Assembly: GCA_012934845.2 (NCBI GenBank)
Contig: WNNJ02001926.1
Coordinates: forward strand, 1-64,000
Length of the DNA stretch: 64,000 bases
DNA from: Pomphorhynchus laevis
Taxonomy: Eukaryota; Acanthocephala; Palaeacanthocephala; Echinorhynchida; Pomphorhynchidae
Reading direction: 5' to 3'
The notes below the pieces were generated by a model. The model had not been told where the DNA came from and ran no database searches. It saw nothing but the letters and a program-made list of their open reading frames with translations. Position numbers and translations under genes: made by a program. Shown piece by piece: positions 31,392 through 42,481 of this stretch (the first letter of the stretch is position 1; every line of letters starts with the position of its first letter).

Positions 31392-31807
31392 GTATAAATA
31401 CACCATTTTTTCTTTCTTATTTCAATGGAAAATGAAAACAGCCTATCCAGACGCCTGATACGAGAACACATTCATAGTTATTCTAGCACAATGGATGGAA
31501 ATAAGATCAATTGAAAGTTAGTTATCCGTACTAGCACACTACAAAATCGGTAGAGTTTTGTTCGTTTGTTTCTTCCCTTTGTATTGTATAAATACATCAT
31601 TTTTTCTTTTTTCATTTCAATGGAAAACGAAGACAGTCTATCCAGACGCCTGATACGAGAAAGTATACGCATTCATTCGTTGGTTTCTTCCGTTTTTATT
31701 GTATAAATACATCATTTTTTCTATTTTCATTTCAACGGAAAATGAAAACAGCATATCCAGACGCCTCATACGAGAAAGTATACGCATTCATTCGTTGGTT
31801 TCTTCCG
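31392..31807 (+). repeat. Tandem Penelope-type terminal repeats, left block
   Basis: At least three units share GAAAA(T/C)GAA(A/G)ACAGCCT, ATCCAGACGCCTGATACGAG and GTTGGTTTCTTCCG, then TTGTATAAATACATCA. Units are about 115 bp or, with an extra AGATCAATTGAAAGTTAGTT part, about 180 bp. They derive from the coding end SLSRRLIRES seen at 28.2-28.5 kb. The last GTTGGTTTCTTCCG (31794-31807) is one of the two target-site copies of the LINE that follows. Confidence 0.8.
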
Positions 31808-31935
31808 ATTTTGCTTTTGGATAGAATTGAATGTGGTGAATAAAGTAATAGCATTTACAAATCAAGGAAGTACAGAAAAAAATTGTAAAAAAATTTACCA
31901 TCGGTGCTTCAAACAACTTACAAAATCAAGCTAAT

Positions 31936-33132
31936 ATGGAACGGAACTCAGGTATTTCCAATGTAACATCGAATTTTCAAGCCAAAGAAAACAAGGTTAG
32001 TCCTATTTCGTCTAATTTTTTAATCTCAAGCACGGATGGAGAACTCCCTCCTGTGCCTAAAGTGGTGAATCTGGTAATAATCAGACTTCTTCAACCTTTT
32101 AAAAGGAAGAATCTTTTCAATATTTTTCTGAGAGAGTTTACAAGCTCTTATAAGAAGAGAATTCTTTTTAATTCGATAAAATATTTAGATTCCGAAATCC
32201 GGGTTTCTTTCAGCTCTCCAGATCTAACAGCATCGTACCTAGAATTTTTCGAAACACACCTAAAAGAATTTGGGTCAACTACTTACAGGCCTATTCAGGC
32301 GACTCTGAAAATTAATAATTTTCCGCCATTCGCAACGGAGGAAGATATCATTGCTCTCACATCTGAGTTCAAAATTCATAATATTCGCCCAATCCTGGGC
32401 AAGAAAGGCCAGGCTATACTAATAGCATTCTGTTCTACCGCAGTCGATCAGGCGGAATGTCTGGCTAAAAGCAAATGTAACCCCTTTCTGGGGTACAATC
32501 TTTCTTTCAATATCGTAGATGCTGATGACTTAACATACCCCCATTGCAATGGGTGCCACCTCTGGGGGCACTGGTCCTCGAACTGTACTAGGCCCCATAC
32601 GTGTGGGGTTTGCAGCTCTTCCGAAGTCCATGAGGGGAAATGTTCTCTCCCCCCTCTGTGTTCCAATTGTGGTGGTCAGCACCCGGCCTGGTCTAGAAGA
32701 TGTCCTATCTTCAAAGAATACAAATTAAGGCATTGTGGGGCACCGGTCAAACCGGCCCACTTTGCCGCTGCCAGCTTATCCAATTCAAACGGTTATGGTA
32801 TGTCGGACACCCACATTTTCAAAATTGTTGACGCAAGACTACAGATATATAAAGACGAGATTCGAGCCTTAACGAACCATCTGATAGCGAAATTCGAGGA
32901 GTCCCGTTCTCCTCCATCGACGATTCTTACCTCTTCAAAGAGAGCCCCCCGTTCTAAGAAGAGATCATCTTCTAAACAAAAGTTGGCTTCCTTGAAGTTG
33001 GCAAAGAAATATGATATATGCTGGGAGTTGTTGGCCTCAAAGGGAGATGAAGATAATGCCGGTGGGCAAGTGTCTTCTCCTGGTAGGGCCGGGAGTGAGA
33101 AGGGCAACTTTCTCTCTCCTAGTTTCTGCTAG
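31936..33132 (+). CDS. Family A LINE ORF1, zinc-knuckle Gag-like protein
   Basis: 398 residues. The conserved N-terminal block GELPPVPKVVNLVIIRLLQP begins near residue 34 and leads into an RRM-like central region (about 45-190). Three Cys/His clusters follow: CNGCHLWGHWSSNC, CGVCSSSEVHEGKC and CSNCGGQHPAWSRRC. The tail is basic and Ser/Lys-rich. Proteins of this kind bind element RNA and form the transposition particle. ORF2 starts 34 nt after the TAG stop in another frame, which suggests reinitiation. No disruption is visible. Confidence 0.85.
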   Translation: MERNSGISNVTSNFQAKENKVSPISSNFLISSTDGELPPVPKVVNLVIIRLLQPFKRKNLFNIFLREFTSSYKKRILFNSIKYLDSEIRVSFSSPDLTASYLEFFETHLKEFGSTTYRPIQATLKINNFPPFATEEDIIALTSEFKIHNIRPILGKKGQAILIAFCSTAVDQAECLAKSKCNPFLGYNLSFNIVDADDLTYPHCNGCHLWGHWSSNCTRPHTCGVCSSSEVHEGKCSLPPLCSNCGGQHPAWSRRCPIFKEYKLRHCGAPVKPAHFAAASLSNSNGYGMSDTHIFKIVDARLQIYKDEIRALTNHLIAKFEESRSPPSTILTSSKRAPRSKKRSSSKQKLASLKLAKKYDICWELLASKGDEDNAGGQVSSPGRAGSEKGNFLSPSFC

Positions 33133-33166
33133 GAGGTAGGCATCCCACTCCAGCTGTCGTAACACA

Positions 33167-35626
33167 ATGCAAAGTAGTCAAGAGCCTTTTTCACTGAATA
33201 TACTTCAGTGGAATTCGGGAGGTGCTTCTGCCCTTAGCCTTCTATCTGGTAGAGATGCGGATGTTATAGTCCTTCAGGAGACGCGGTCTATCCGTATCCC
33301 CCAGGACATTACTCGATTTATCCCCAAGCATATTTACACCCACTTCACTCCGTACATAACCCCTCCTCACGCCTCTTCATCTCAAGGTCTTTTAACCCTA
33401 GTTAAATGCTCCTTAAGATCATCCCTTCTTTTAAACTATTCTTGTCCAGCCCTGTCTTGTTTAGCTGTTTCACTTTGTAAGAATGGTAAACGTATCAGCA
33501 TAGCCAATATCTATATTAGGCCAGGGGAAATTCACAAGAACCGTGATCTCCTGGACCGTATCTTGGGTAGTGGATATGACATGTTACTCGGTGACTTCAA
33601 CGACAGAACTGGTCGTTGGATTAATGCAGCACTCCGCAGAGCCAGGAACGATTACCTTATTCACAAACCACCGTCCCCAACTTTTCATTGCTCAACAACT
33701 AATTCTCTCCTCGACATATTACTGCTTCATAAGATGTGGTTGTTGAAACCCATCTGTACTGAGCAGTCGCGCCAAAAACAGACCATCTCTCATGACCTAA
33801 TTCGTTGGCGGATAGAGGAAGATACGTTGCTTAGAAGGAGGTTTCACTTTGATCCCATCAGAGTGGCTTTCTTTCAGGCGGCTATCCAACTCTTCCCCAG
33901 AATTGGTAATGAGAATTTGACCGAATTTAATTCCTTCCTCTCCTCGCAAGCTACCGCGTTTCTTTCGACTACCTATAAAGGTCATATTTACAATCCCACT
34001 CCAACAAAACTCAAGGTTTTGGCTAAAATGCTACGTCTTCCCAATGTCTCTGTTTCCGCCAGGCAGGCCATCTCGAATGAATACTGGAGCACTAGATATA
34101 GGTTCCAGCTGAGCAGGGATAAGGCGAACATCGCTCACCTTAACCCTTCTCAGTCTTCCTTCTGGAAGATATTCAAGAAGGAGAAGTTTGTCTGTTGGAA
34201 GGATAGAGCTTTGGGTTGGATTGGTAGTATAGGCCTTGATAATGTTTTGAAGGAGTCACTATCCCTACATAATTATGGAGCCACTCAATCTCCCCAACCA
34301 ATCCCGCCTTGGGGTGACTTCAGGAGCAGGGACTTATCTGTTACAGATATCCTTAACTCCTGGGGGCCACTTCCGGGCACCTCTAAATCCGTCGCTCCAC
34401 TATCTTCTCGAGTCTGTCAGCTTTTGACAGCCGATCAAAGAAGAGAAGTGGCCGTCACAATGCTTTTAGCCTCACCATCCGATGTAGCCGGCATCAATAT
34501 TAGTCGTAGAATTTTCTTACCAAAGCATAGTCCGGTTTCATGTCCCAAAGATCTGCGTCCCATTTCGATTCAAAACTCCCTCATCTCCATCTACGAAAAA
34601 GCGCTTGCGCGTAGAATCCGCGACCATTTAAGTAGGCGTAATTTGATCCCACCGAGTTTTCACGGGTTTGTCAAGGGACGCTCGGTTCATTCAGCAATAG
34701 GTGAAGTGCATCAGTTTTGTCAGGATAATAGCCATCAACTAGCTGTGGCTGTTTTCCTTGACTTTTCTGCTGCATTTGACCGCATTTCCATTCCCTTTGT
34801 TATCTCCTCTCTCAGGTCCCTCGGGTTGCCTGCGAGAATTGTTAACAGGGTGGAGATATTACTGTTTACCAAGAGGTTCTACTATGAAGACGACCCTGAT
34901 GCGTGTCAGTTCTACCCTATTACAGGTGTGCCCCAAGGATCCCCACTTTCTCCTATCTTATTTCTTGCTGCCTCCATTGTACTATTCAAGAATTTTAAAC
35001 GTGATCAACATCTAGTGGTATACGCTGATGATACCACGGCCCTGTTCTCTGGATGCAGGTGCAAAGATGTCGCTTCGGACATCAGCCGTTTCTTTTTAAG
35101 ATTAACAGACCAGCTGACCCTATCCAATCTTATTTTAAATTCATCCAAATCGCAGGTAGTTGTCTTTCATGGCACCCCTGCGACAAAGAAAAAATTAAAG
35201 AGACTAGCACTCTCAGCTCTATCTTCTATATTGACTAATCAACCACTCCCTACCTTCACAAGTCGAGTAAAATACCTGGGGTTCACTGTTACGGTGAACT
35301 GGTCGGCGAAAGCTGACCTGGATAGACTTAAACGTATCCTGAAGAAAGCTAGGTGGGCCCTGAAACGGGCTCAGCATCTGTCGTTGAATGGGAAAACCCA
35401 AGTGCGCCTCTGGGGTACTTGGGCTATCTCGGGATTAGTCTTATTTTCGAGAGGACGTCCTCCAGAGCAAAGACTAAGGTTTCTCAAGCTCCTCATCTCG
35501 CGATTACCGCGCATAGTCCGCCTAGATTGGATTCTTCGGGGAGTGATAGACCCCGGGTGGTTCAGTCGAAGAGCGGCGTGTTGGATGTGCTGGAGGGCTC
35601 AGATCCCGCTGGACCTGAGGCCGTGA
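33167..35626 (+). CDS. Family A LINE ORF2: endonuclease and reverse transcriptase
   Basis: 819 residues. The apurinic-type endonuclease occupies about 1-220 (LQWNSGG, QETR, LGDFNDRTGRW, SHDLIRW) and supplies Asn, Glu, Asp and His residues. The RT occupies about 430-650: DLRPISIQN, HGFVKGRSVHSAIG, AVFLDFSAAFDRIS, GVPQGSPLSPILF and VVYADDTTALFSG with the catalytic YADD. The C-terminal region (VKYLGFTVTVNWSAK ... WFSRRAACWMCWRAQ) has no RNase H. The protein would nick DNA and prime reverse transcription on it. The frame is intact. Confidence 0.88.
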   Translation: MQSSQEPFSLNILQWNSGGASALSLLSGRDADVIVLQETRSIRIPQDITRFIPKHIYTHFTPYITPPHASSSQGLLTLVKCSLRSSLLLNYSCPALSCLAVSLCKNGKRISIANIYIRPGEIHKNRDLLDRILGSGYDMLLGDFNDRTGRWINAALRRARNDYLIHKPPSPTFHCSTTNSLLDILLLHKMWLLKPICTEQSRQKQTISHDLIRWRIEEDTLLRRRFHFDPIRVAFFQAAIQLFPRIGNENLTEFNSFLSSQATAFLSTTYKGHIYNPTPTKLKVLAKMLRLPNVSVSARQAISNEYWSTRYRFQLSRDKANIAHLNPSQSSFWKIFKKEKFVCWKDRALGWIGSIGLDNVLKESLSLHNYGATQSPQPIPPWGDFRSRDLSVTDILNSWGPLPGTSKSVAPLSSRVCQLLTADQRREVAVTMLLASPSDVAGINISRRIFLPKHSPVSCPKDLRPISIQNSLISIYEKALARRIRDHLSRRNLIPPSFHGFVKGRSVHSAIGEVHQFCQDNSHQLAVAVFLDFSAAFDRISIPFVISSLRSLGLPARIVNRVEILLFTKRFYYEDDPDACQFYPITGVPQGSPLSPILFLAASIVLFKNFKRDQHLVVYADDTTALFSGCRCKDVASDISRFFLRLTDQLTLSNLILNSSKSQVVVFHGTPATKKKLKRLALSALSSILTNQPLPTFTSRVKYLGFTVTVNWSAKADLDRLKRILKKARWALKRAQHLSLNGKTQVRLWGTWAISGLVLFSRGRPPEQRLRFLKLLISRLPRIVRLDWILRGVIDPGWFSRRAACWMCWRAQIPLDLRP

Positions 35627-35772
35627 CATCATTATGAAGACTAAATGCTATTATGAATTGTCTTATTTGAACTGCATTTGTTTTTTTTCTAATGTCTCTT
35701 TTCATTATTTTTTAGTGGTTGTTAGTTATTTAAGAAATTCCTTATTATTATTCTTATTGTTGGTTTCTTCCG

Positions 35773-36115
35773 TTTTTATTGTATAAATACATTATTTTTT
35801 TCTTTTTTCATTTCAATGGAAAATGAAAACAGCATATCCAGACGCCTGATACGAGAAAGTATACGCATTCATTCGTTGGTTTCTTCCCTTTGTATTGTAT
35901 AAATACATCATTTTTTCTTTTTTCATTTCAATGGAAAACGAAGACAGCCTATCCAGACGCCTGATACGAGAAAGTATACACATTCATAGTTGTTCTAACA
36001 CAATGGATGGGAATAAGATCAATTGAAAGTTAGTTATCTGTACTAGCACACCACAAAATCGATAGAGTTTTGTTCGTTTGTTTCTTCTGTTTTTATTGTA
36101 TAAAACATAATTTTT
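35773..36115 (+). repeat. Tandem Penelope-type terminal repeats, right block
   Basis: This continues the array of 31392-31807 on the other side of the inserted LINE, with at least two further units (CATTTCAATGGAAAATGAAA, AGACGCCTGATACGAGAAAG, GTTGGTTTCTTCC). It ends near 36115 in AT-rich sequence. Confidence 0.75.
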
Positions 36116-36404
36116 TCATGTCAAAACATAACACTTGAAAAATACTATTGCAATAGTGGAAATTTGTGAACATTAATTTTCTTTTTCTATTCATCTCGAT
36201 GTTTAAATGCCCTGAAGAATTGAATAGGATATCAATTGAATTGGACAATTTATCTATTAATTTTAATTTATTTGGCTTAGTCGATCAGCAAAGTAATTTT
36301 ATAAACTTGTCGGCACCATGAACGGTTTTATGAAGTGATATACACAAAGTTATTTGCTTACTATAAAACACTTCTTATATGCGTCGGAGCGTTCAAAGAA
36401 CTCA

Positions 36405-37571
36405 ATGAAAACTAATTTTCCTGCCAATGCAATAAACGAGGTAAGTGGAGATTTAGGTTCTCTTGAATATATTCCGGAGGGTGAACTTCCCCCGGTACCA
36501 AAATTATCCAACCTGGTGATTATCAGACTTTTGGTGCCTCTGGAAAGGCAGAACATGTTCAATGTTTTTATAAGAGGCTTTGCTCATCGATTTAAAAAAA
36601 GGATATTGTTCAATGCGATTAAATATTATGAATCTGAGATTAAAATCTCATTCTGCACTCCTGATCTCGCAATGTCGTACGTAGACTACTTTAAAAAAGA
36701 GCATTCGGAACAAGGCATAATTGCTTCCAAACCAATCCTGGCAACAATAAAGATAAATAATATGCCCACATACATTTCAGAAGAAGATATATCAGCCCTA
36801 GAAACTGATTACAAAATCTCTAACGTGCGCTTTATAAAAGGGATTAAAGGCTTCCCCATTCCCGTGGCGTTCTGCAATGCCCCGGTTGATGAAGCTCTAA
36901 AACTATCGATTTCAACATGCAATCCTTTTATGGGGTATAATTTGAGATTTTCAATAATCGAAACCGACTCACTAACGTACCCTCACTGCAACAATTGTCA
37001 TCAGTGGGGGCATTGGTCCACTGGATGTTCTTTACCACATAAGTGCGGCGTGTGTGGTACAACTGCTATACATCCTGAGAAGTGCGAAAGTAAGCCATTT
37101 TGCGCAAACTGCGGTGGTGAGCACCCCGTATGATTAAAAAAGTGTAAACTCTTTAAGGCGTACCAAAAGAGACACAGGAGTGTGACAGCAAAACCGACTA
37201 GCTTCGTGGAAGCTGTCTCGTCTAACAAGAATGACGACAGGATGCCGGACACAGAAATTCTTAAACTTATTGAAATGCAGCATCAGGCATCAATGATTCA
37301 ACTTGAAAAATTGGTCCAAAAATTGGTGGGTCAATTAGCGGAATCCTTCCGTTCTCCTCCTTCTGGGAAGACCAACAATATTAAGAAAACACCAAAATCT
37401 AAGAAACGAAATGGGTCAGCGCTAATCATAGCCGCTCTGAAGCTTGCTAGGAAGGATTCGATCTGGGCTATGGCTAACGAGGGAAATGAAGATATCGCCC
37501 GTGGGCAAGCGACTCCATTTGTCGTGACGGGAAGCGGTAAAGGCGACTTTTCCGCCTCTAGTTGCGACTAG
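36405..37571 (+). pseudogene. ORF1 of the second family A copy, one premature TGA
   Basis: Starting at the ATG at 36405 (MKTNFPANAINEVSGD), it shows GELPPVPKLSNLVIIRLL and the Cys clusters CNNCHQWGHWSTGC and CGVCGTTAIHPEKC. The third cluster reads CANCGGEHPV and then meets a TGA at 37131-37133 where the intact copy has a TGG Trp codon. The frame then continues open (SFVEAVSSNK...) to a TAG at 37571. Everything else looks functional. Confidence 0.8.
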
Positions 37572-37605
37572 GTGGAGGGCGTCCCACTTCGGTAACACTT
37601 ACGCA

Positions 37606-40063
37606 ATGGGAAGTAATCAAGGACCTTTTTCACTGAATATCCTTCAGTGGAATTCGGGAGGTGCTTCCGCCCTTAGCCTTCTATCTGGTAGAGATGCAGA
37701 TGTTATAGTCCTTCAGGAGACGCGGTCTATCCGTCTCCCCAGGATATTACTCGATTTAGCCCTAAGCACATCTACACCCACTTTACTCCTTACATAACCC
37801 CACCTCACTCCTCTTCATCACAAGGTCTTTTAACCCTAGTAAAAAGCTCCTTAAGATCATCCCTCCTATTAAACTACTCTTGTCCAGCCCTATCTTGTTT
37901 AGCTATATCACTTTGTAAGAACGGTAAGCGTATAAGCATAGCCAATGTCTATATTCGGCCAGGAGAAATTCACAAGAACCGTGACCTCCTGGATCAAATA
38001 TTGGGGAGCGGTTATGACATGTTACTTGGTGACTTCAACGACAGAACTGGTCGTTGGATTAATGCAGCACTCCGCAGAGCAAGGATCGACTATCTTATTC
38101 ATAAACCACCTTCCCCAACCTTTCATTGCTCTACAACAAATTCTCTCCTCGACATATTACTGCTACATAAGATGTGGTTGTTGAAACCCATTTGCACCGA
38201 GCAGTCGCGTCAACAACAGACCACCTCTCATGACCTAATTCGCTGGCGGATAGAGGACGATACGTTGCTTAGAAGAAGGTTTCACTTTGATCCTATTAGA
38301 GTGGCCTTCTTTCAGGCAGCTATCCAACTCTTCCCCAGAATTGGAATTGAGAGTTTGACCGAATTTAATTCCTACCTCTCATCGCAAGCTACCGCGATCC
38401 TTTCGACTACCTATAAAGGTCGAATATACAATCCTACTCCAACAAAGCTCAAGGTCCTAGCTAAAATGTTGCACCTTCCCAATCTCTCTGTTTCCGCCAG
38501 ACATATCCTCTCGAATGAATATTGGAGCTCTAGATATAGGCTCCAGCTGAGCAGGGATAGGGCAAGCATTGCTCACCAAAACCCTTCTCAGGCTTCCTTC
38601 TGGAAGATATTCAAGAAGGAGAAATTTGTTTGCTGGAAGGATAGAGCCTTGGTTTGGATTGGTAGCATAGGCCTTGACAAAGTTTTAGAGGAGTCACTTT
38701 CCTTACATAATTATGGAGCCACTCATTCTCCCCAACCAATCCCGCCTTGGTGTGACTTCAGGAGTAGGGACTTGTCTGTTACAGATATCCTTAACTCCTG
38801 GGGACCACTCCCGGGCACCTCCAAATCCCACGCGCCACTCACCACTCGTGTCTGTCAGCTTTTGACATACAGTCAGAGAAAGGAGGTCGCCATCACAATG
38901 CTATTAGCCTCCCCGTCTGACATAGCGGAAATCAACATCAGCCGTCGAGTTTTTTTACCTAAAAAGAGATTAATCACTTGTCCTAAAGATCTGCGGCCCA
39001 TCTCGATTCAAAATGCCCTCATATCCATCTACGAGAAAGCGCTTGCGCGTAGAATCCGCGTTCATTTATGTAGGCGTAATTTGATCCCACCGAGTTTTCA
39101 TGGGTTTGTCAAAGGGCGCTCGGTCCATTCAGCAATTGGTGAAGTGCATCAGTTTTGTCAGGATAATAGTCATCAGCTTGCTGTGGCTGTTTTTCTTGAT
39201 TTTTCAGCTGCATTTGACCGGATCTCCATTCCCTTCGTTATCTCCTCTCTCAGGTCCCTCGGGTTGCCTGCGAGAATTGTTAACAGGGTGGAGATATTGT
39301 TGTACACCAAGCGGTTCTACTATGAAGACGACCCTGATGCGCGTCAGTTCTACCCTATTACAGGTGTACCTCAAGGATCCCCACTTTCTCCTATCTTATA
39401 TCTTGCTGCATCCATTGTATTATTCAAGAATTTTAAACGTGATCAACATCTAGTGGTATATGCTGATGATACCACAGCCTTGTTCTCTGGACGCAGGTGC
39501 AAAGATGTAATCTCTGACATCAGCCGTTTCTTTTAAGATTAAAAGATCAGTTGCCCCCATCCAATCTTATTTTAAACTCCTCTAAATCACAGGTGGTTGT
39601 CTTTAATGGCGTTCCTGCCACCAAAAAGAAACTTAAGATACTAGCACTCTCTACACTCTCCTCCATTTTGCAGCATCAACCACTCCCCATCTTCACGAGT
39701 CGAGTAAAATATCTGGGGTTCACCGTTACGGTGAATTGGTCGGCGAAAGCTGACCTGGATAGACTTAAACGTATCCTGAAGAAAGCTAGGTGGGCTCTGA
39801 AACGGGCCCAGCATCTGTCATTGAATGGGATAACCCAAGTGCGCTTCTGGGGTACTTGGGCTATCTCGGGATTAGTCTTCTTTTCGAGAGGACGTCCTCC
39901 AGAGCAAAGACTAAGGTTTCTCAAGCTCCTCATCTCGCGATTACCGCGCATAGTCCGCCTAGATTGGATTCTTCGGGGAGTGATAGACCCCGGGTGGTTC
40001 AGTCGAAGAGCGGCGTGTTGGATGTGCTGGAGGGCTCAGATCCCGCTGGACCTGAGGCCGTGA
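37606..40063 (+). pseudogene. ORF2 of the second family A copy, two frameshifts
   Basis: It begins MGSNQGPFSLNILQWNSGG, 34 nt after the ORF1 stop as in the intact copy. One base is missing in a C run near 37740, after which the endonuclease continues in another frame (LGDFNDRTGRW, SHDLIRW). A second base is missing in the T run near 39533, after ISRFF. The RT core between them, with AVFLDFSAAFDRIS, GVPQGSPLSPILY and YADDTTALFSG, is intact. Confidence 0.8.
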
Positions 40064-40433
40064 ATATAAGTTGAAGATTTCAAAATACACGTCGTGAACA
40101 GTTTCTATTTTAAGTTGTCTTTTGCATGTTTTTGTTTCTTAAGTTTTTATCAGTTATATAGTTATTAATAAAACCCTTACTTACTTACTTTCTTATATGC
40201 AATGCGACAGTGTTTTTAAGCAGTTTATACCGTTTTTTATGTTATTACTAAAAGTTATGTATGAAAGTTAGGCATAACTAGCAATTGTTGACATAAGTAG
40301 CAATTAGTAATTAGCAATTGGTGACGCTTAATTAATCTGAAATGAGACGTTTTAAATCTGAAAGAATTGTCTTTACTTTTTTCGTATTACACTCGAACAG
40401 GAAAGTATATTGTTGCTGTATTCATTTAGCATG

Positions 40434-40484
40434 TAACTCCACCATATGTGGAGTGGCATACGTCACTCCACATATAGTGGAGTG
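40434..40484. repeat. Compact inverted repeat (hairpin)
   Basis: ACTCCACCATATGTGGAGTG is followed after nine bases by CACTCCACATATAGTGGAGT, giving nested palindromes. It lies between the second family A LINE and the next Penelope-like RT. It may be the end of a small DNA element. The G+C-richer 200 bp after it (to about 40740) are not recognised. Confidence 0.6.
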
Positions 40485-40809
40485 ACGTAGTTGAGCATTT
40501 GCGCTAGAGCTTTTGCTCCTACTTTGTGCTACAGCTGAAAGCAAGCGTGTGTTGCTTGTTCAGTAAACTTAATAAATTGATGAAGGAAGGAGCGATAGTC
40601 ACGTGCTGCCTTTTAAAGCCACTCATATACAAATGATTCAATACGTAGCAATGGTAACAGGCGGATGAGCGTGTGTTTTACTACTTCTTTTCAGAGGTCT
40701 ACTAAGGATCGAGTACTGTCGAAGTTGTGTAGCTACAGTTATATGTAACTGTATTTATTTATTTTGTTGTAATATTGATTATTTCATAGGATAAATATAG
40801 CGAATTCAA

Positions 40810-41960
40810 AAAAAGGAACAAATTTTCAAAATATAAATACTTGCAATTTTAGGACATTATACAAATTTAGATTAGCAGATTACAGAAGCTTTAGAAAAAT
40901 TAATTAACCTTATATTCAAATATATAAATATATATGTTATAATAACTATAACGCCTATCTAACAAAAATTAAACCATCAAGTAAATATGGATAAAATTGA
41001 ATTATTAGAATCCTTAAATATTTTGATAAATCAAAATTATTTAAAAGTAGGGACATCTATATCTAGACAAGTAAAAGGTGTTTCAATGGGAGGTAATCGT
41101 AGCCCAATTATAGCTGACTTATTTGTAAGCTTTATAGAATATGAATTTGTTCATAACTGACTAAAAAATAAATAGATATGCTTTGATTTATTGATGATGT
41201 ATGTATATTTAACTCTAACAATTTTTATTTAATAAGCAAACATATTTATCCATGTAGCCTTATTCTTAATAAAACCAATATTAATGATAAAGAAAGTATA
41301 TATCTTGATATGAGCATTAAATTAACATCAACTAAAACTACTTTTAATTTATATCGTAAAGATAACATTTAAATTTACAAGAAACATTTTTGCATGAACA
41401 TTCATGCATACCATATAATATAAAATATAATGCATTAAATAATACAATTTTAAGAATTGCAACAATTTGTAACGATATTGGTTTTCTTCAAAATCATTTA
41501 AATAATTTAATAGTTATATATTTTAAACTAGGTTACTCTAAAAATATCCTCAGAAAGAAAATAGTAAAATATATAAATCAACAAAATATTATTAAAAATA
41601 AATTTAAACTCTTAAGTGGAAAATTTTTTGGGTGGATAATAGCTAATATACTTTGTATTAGAATAAGATACTAGATAATCAAATTTAATCAGAGGAAATA
41701 CGTCGTTGGCATGTATTTGGCCCGCTGCTATGTTAGGTCGAGAATGGTTTATGAAACCTGATAATATAGCAGTTCCTCCTGATGAAATCTAATCCTTATT
41801 ATGATGCATTATATGCTGTTTATTAGTCAATTCATAAAGATTGACTTTTATTTTAATTTTAAATAATTTAATTTATTATATATTTAATTTATAAATAATG
41901 TTATAAATAATAAATAATATTATAATATAATATTTTTAATTTATAAATAATATACGTGGA
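40810..41960 (+). mobile_element. Penelope-like reverse transcriptase, copy 2, degenerate, with 3' end
   Basis: This parallels copy 1 at 20.8-22.1 kb: SRQVKGVSMGGNRSPIIADL near 41065-41130, then a YIDD-like region and FLD-like pieces, all broken by frameshifts. It continues in an open stretch (41390-41674) and into the 3' terminal repeat (GTATTTGGCCCGCTGCTATGTT at about 41710, TCTAATCCTTAT at 41787), which also occurs alone at 25.4 and 52.3 kb. Confidence 0.65.
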
Positions 41961-42189
41961 ATATTAATACCATATATGGAATATTTTATATTTATTTTTT
42001 ACCACGTATCTAGCACTCTTTAGGTCGTCTATGTTACTAAATGCTTTTTACGCTAAAAATATAAATACAGTGTGTAGTGCATTTAATGTATTAGAAGTGC
42101 ATTCAATGTTGTGAATAAAAATCTTAAGTGTTGCCTTACTGCAAGCACTGAACTTCTAATGTGGTATATTTTAAATTTAATTCCAAAGT

Positions 42190-42360
42190 CTTACATTAGA
42201 AATGAATTAATTTTTATACAAATTATTCTTTACTGTTTGTCAGATAGAGCTCATATTCTAGACCCATCATATCATATGAAATAGAGGTACAATATGACCG
42301 GATTTCAAATAAAGGATCCACTGATTAACGTATTACAAAAATTATATCTGCCTTACACAA
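42190..42360 (+). repeat. Tandem duplicate of the Bub3 promoter and first codons
   Basis: This segment repeats the sequence that begins at about 42374, 188 bp downstream, with roughly 80-85% identity. It includes its own ATG (42294) and GGATTTCAAATAAAGGATCC, the Bub3 codons GFQIKDP. The frame then goes out of register (CTGATTAACG against CCGACCGACGGG), so this copy cannot make Bub3. It could still act as an extra leader or promoter. Confidence 0.8.
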
Positions 42361-42481
42361 GCTTATGAACGAATTTTATATTAGAATTGAATTATTTTCA
42401 ATACAAATTAATTCTTTACTGTTTTTTAGATAGAGTGTGTATTCTAGACATGCATCATATTATTTGAAATAAGGGTGTAAT

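Larger units (their letters stand above)
31808..35758 (+). mobile_element. Family A LINE, full length, flanked by 14-bp target duplications
   Basis: The two-ORF non-LTR retrotransposon lies between two copies of GTTGGTTTCTTCCG (31794-31807 and 35759-35772), with the Penelope-type repeat continuing on either side. Both ORFs are uninterrupted. The 3' end is AT-rich (CTTATTATTATTCTTATT) without a long poly(A) tract. It is the best candidate in the window for a recently active LINE. The apurinic-type endonuclease without RNase H and the zinc-knuckle ORF1 suggest the Jockey/I/R1 side of the LINE tree. Confidence 0.9.
36300..40195 (+). mobile_element. Family A LINE, second copy, recently inactivated
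   Basis: This has the same two-ORF plan as the intact copy 4.5 kb upstream. The ORF2 parts are very similar in sequence, while the ORF1 proteins are clearly diverged, so the two belong to sister subfamilies. It ends in AATAAAACCCTTACTTACTT. About three point lesions disrupt it. I could not define the 5' end or a target duplication. Confidence 0.8.

Noticed and set aside
31392-36115. CTGATACGAGAAAG in the Penelope-type tandem repeats as a hammerhead core
   Set aside because: The order resembles CTGATGA...GAAA, but there is no room for stem II, and the same bases encode the conserved RRLIRES residues.
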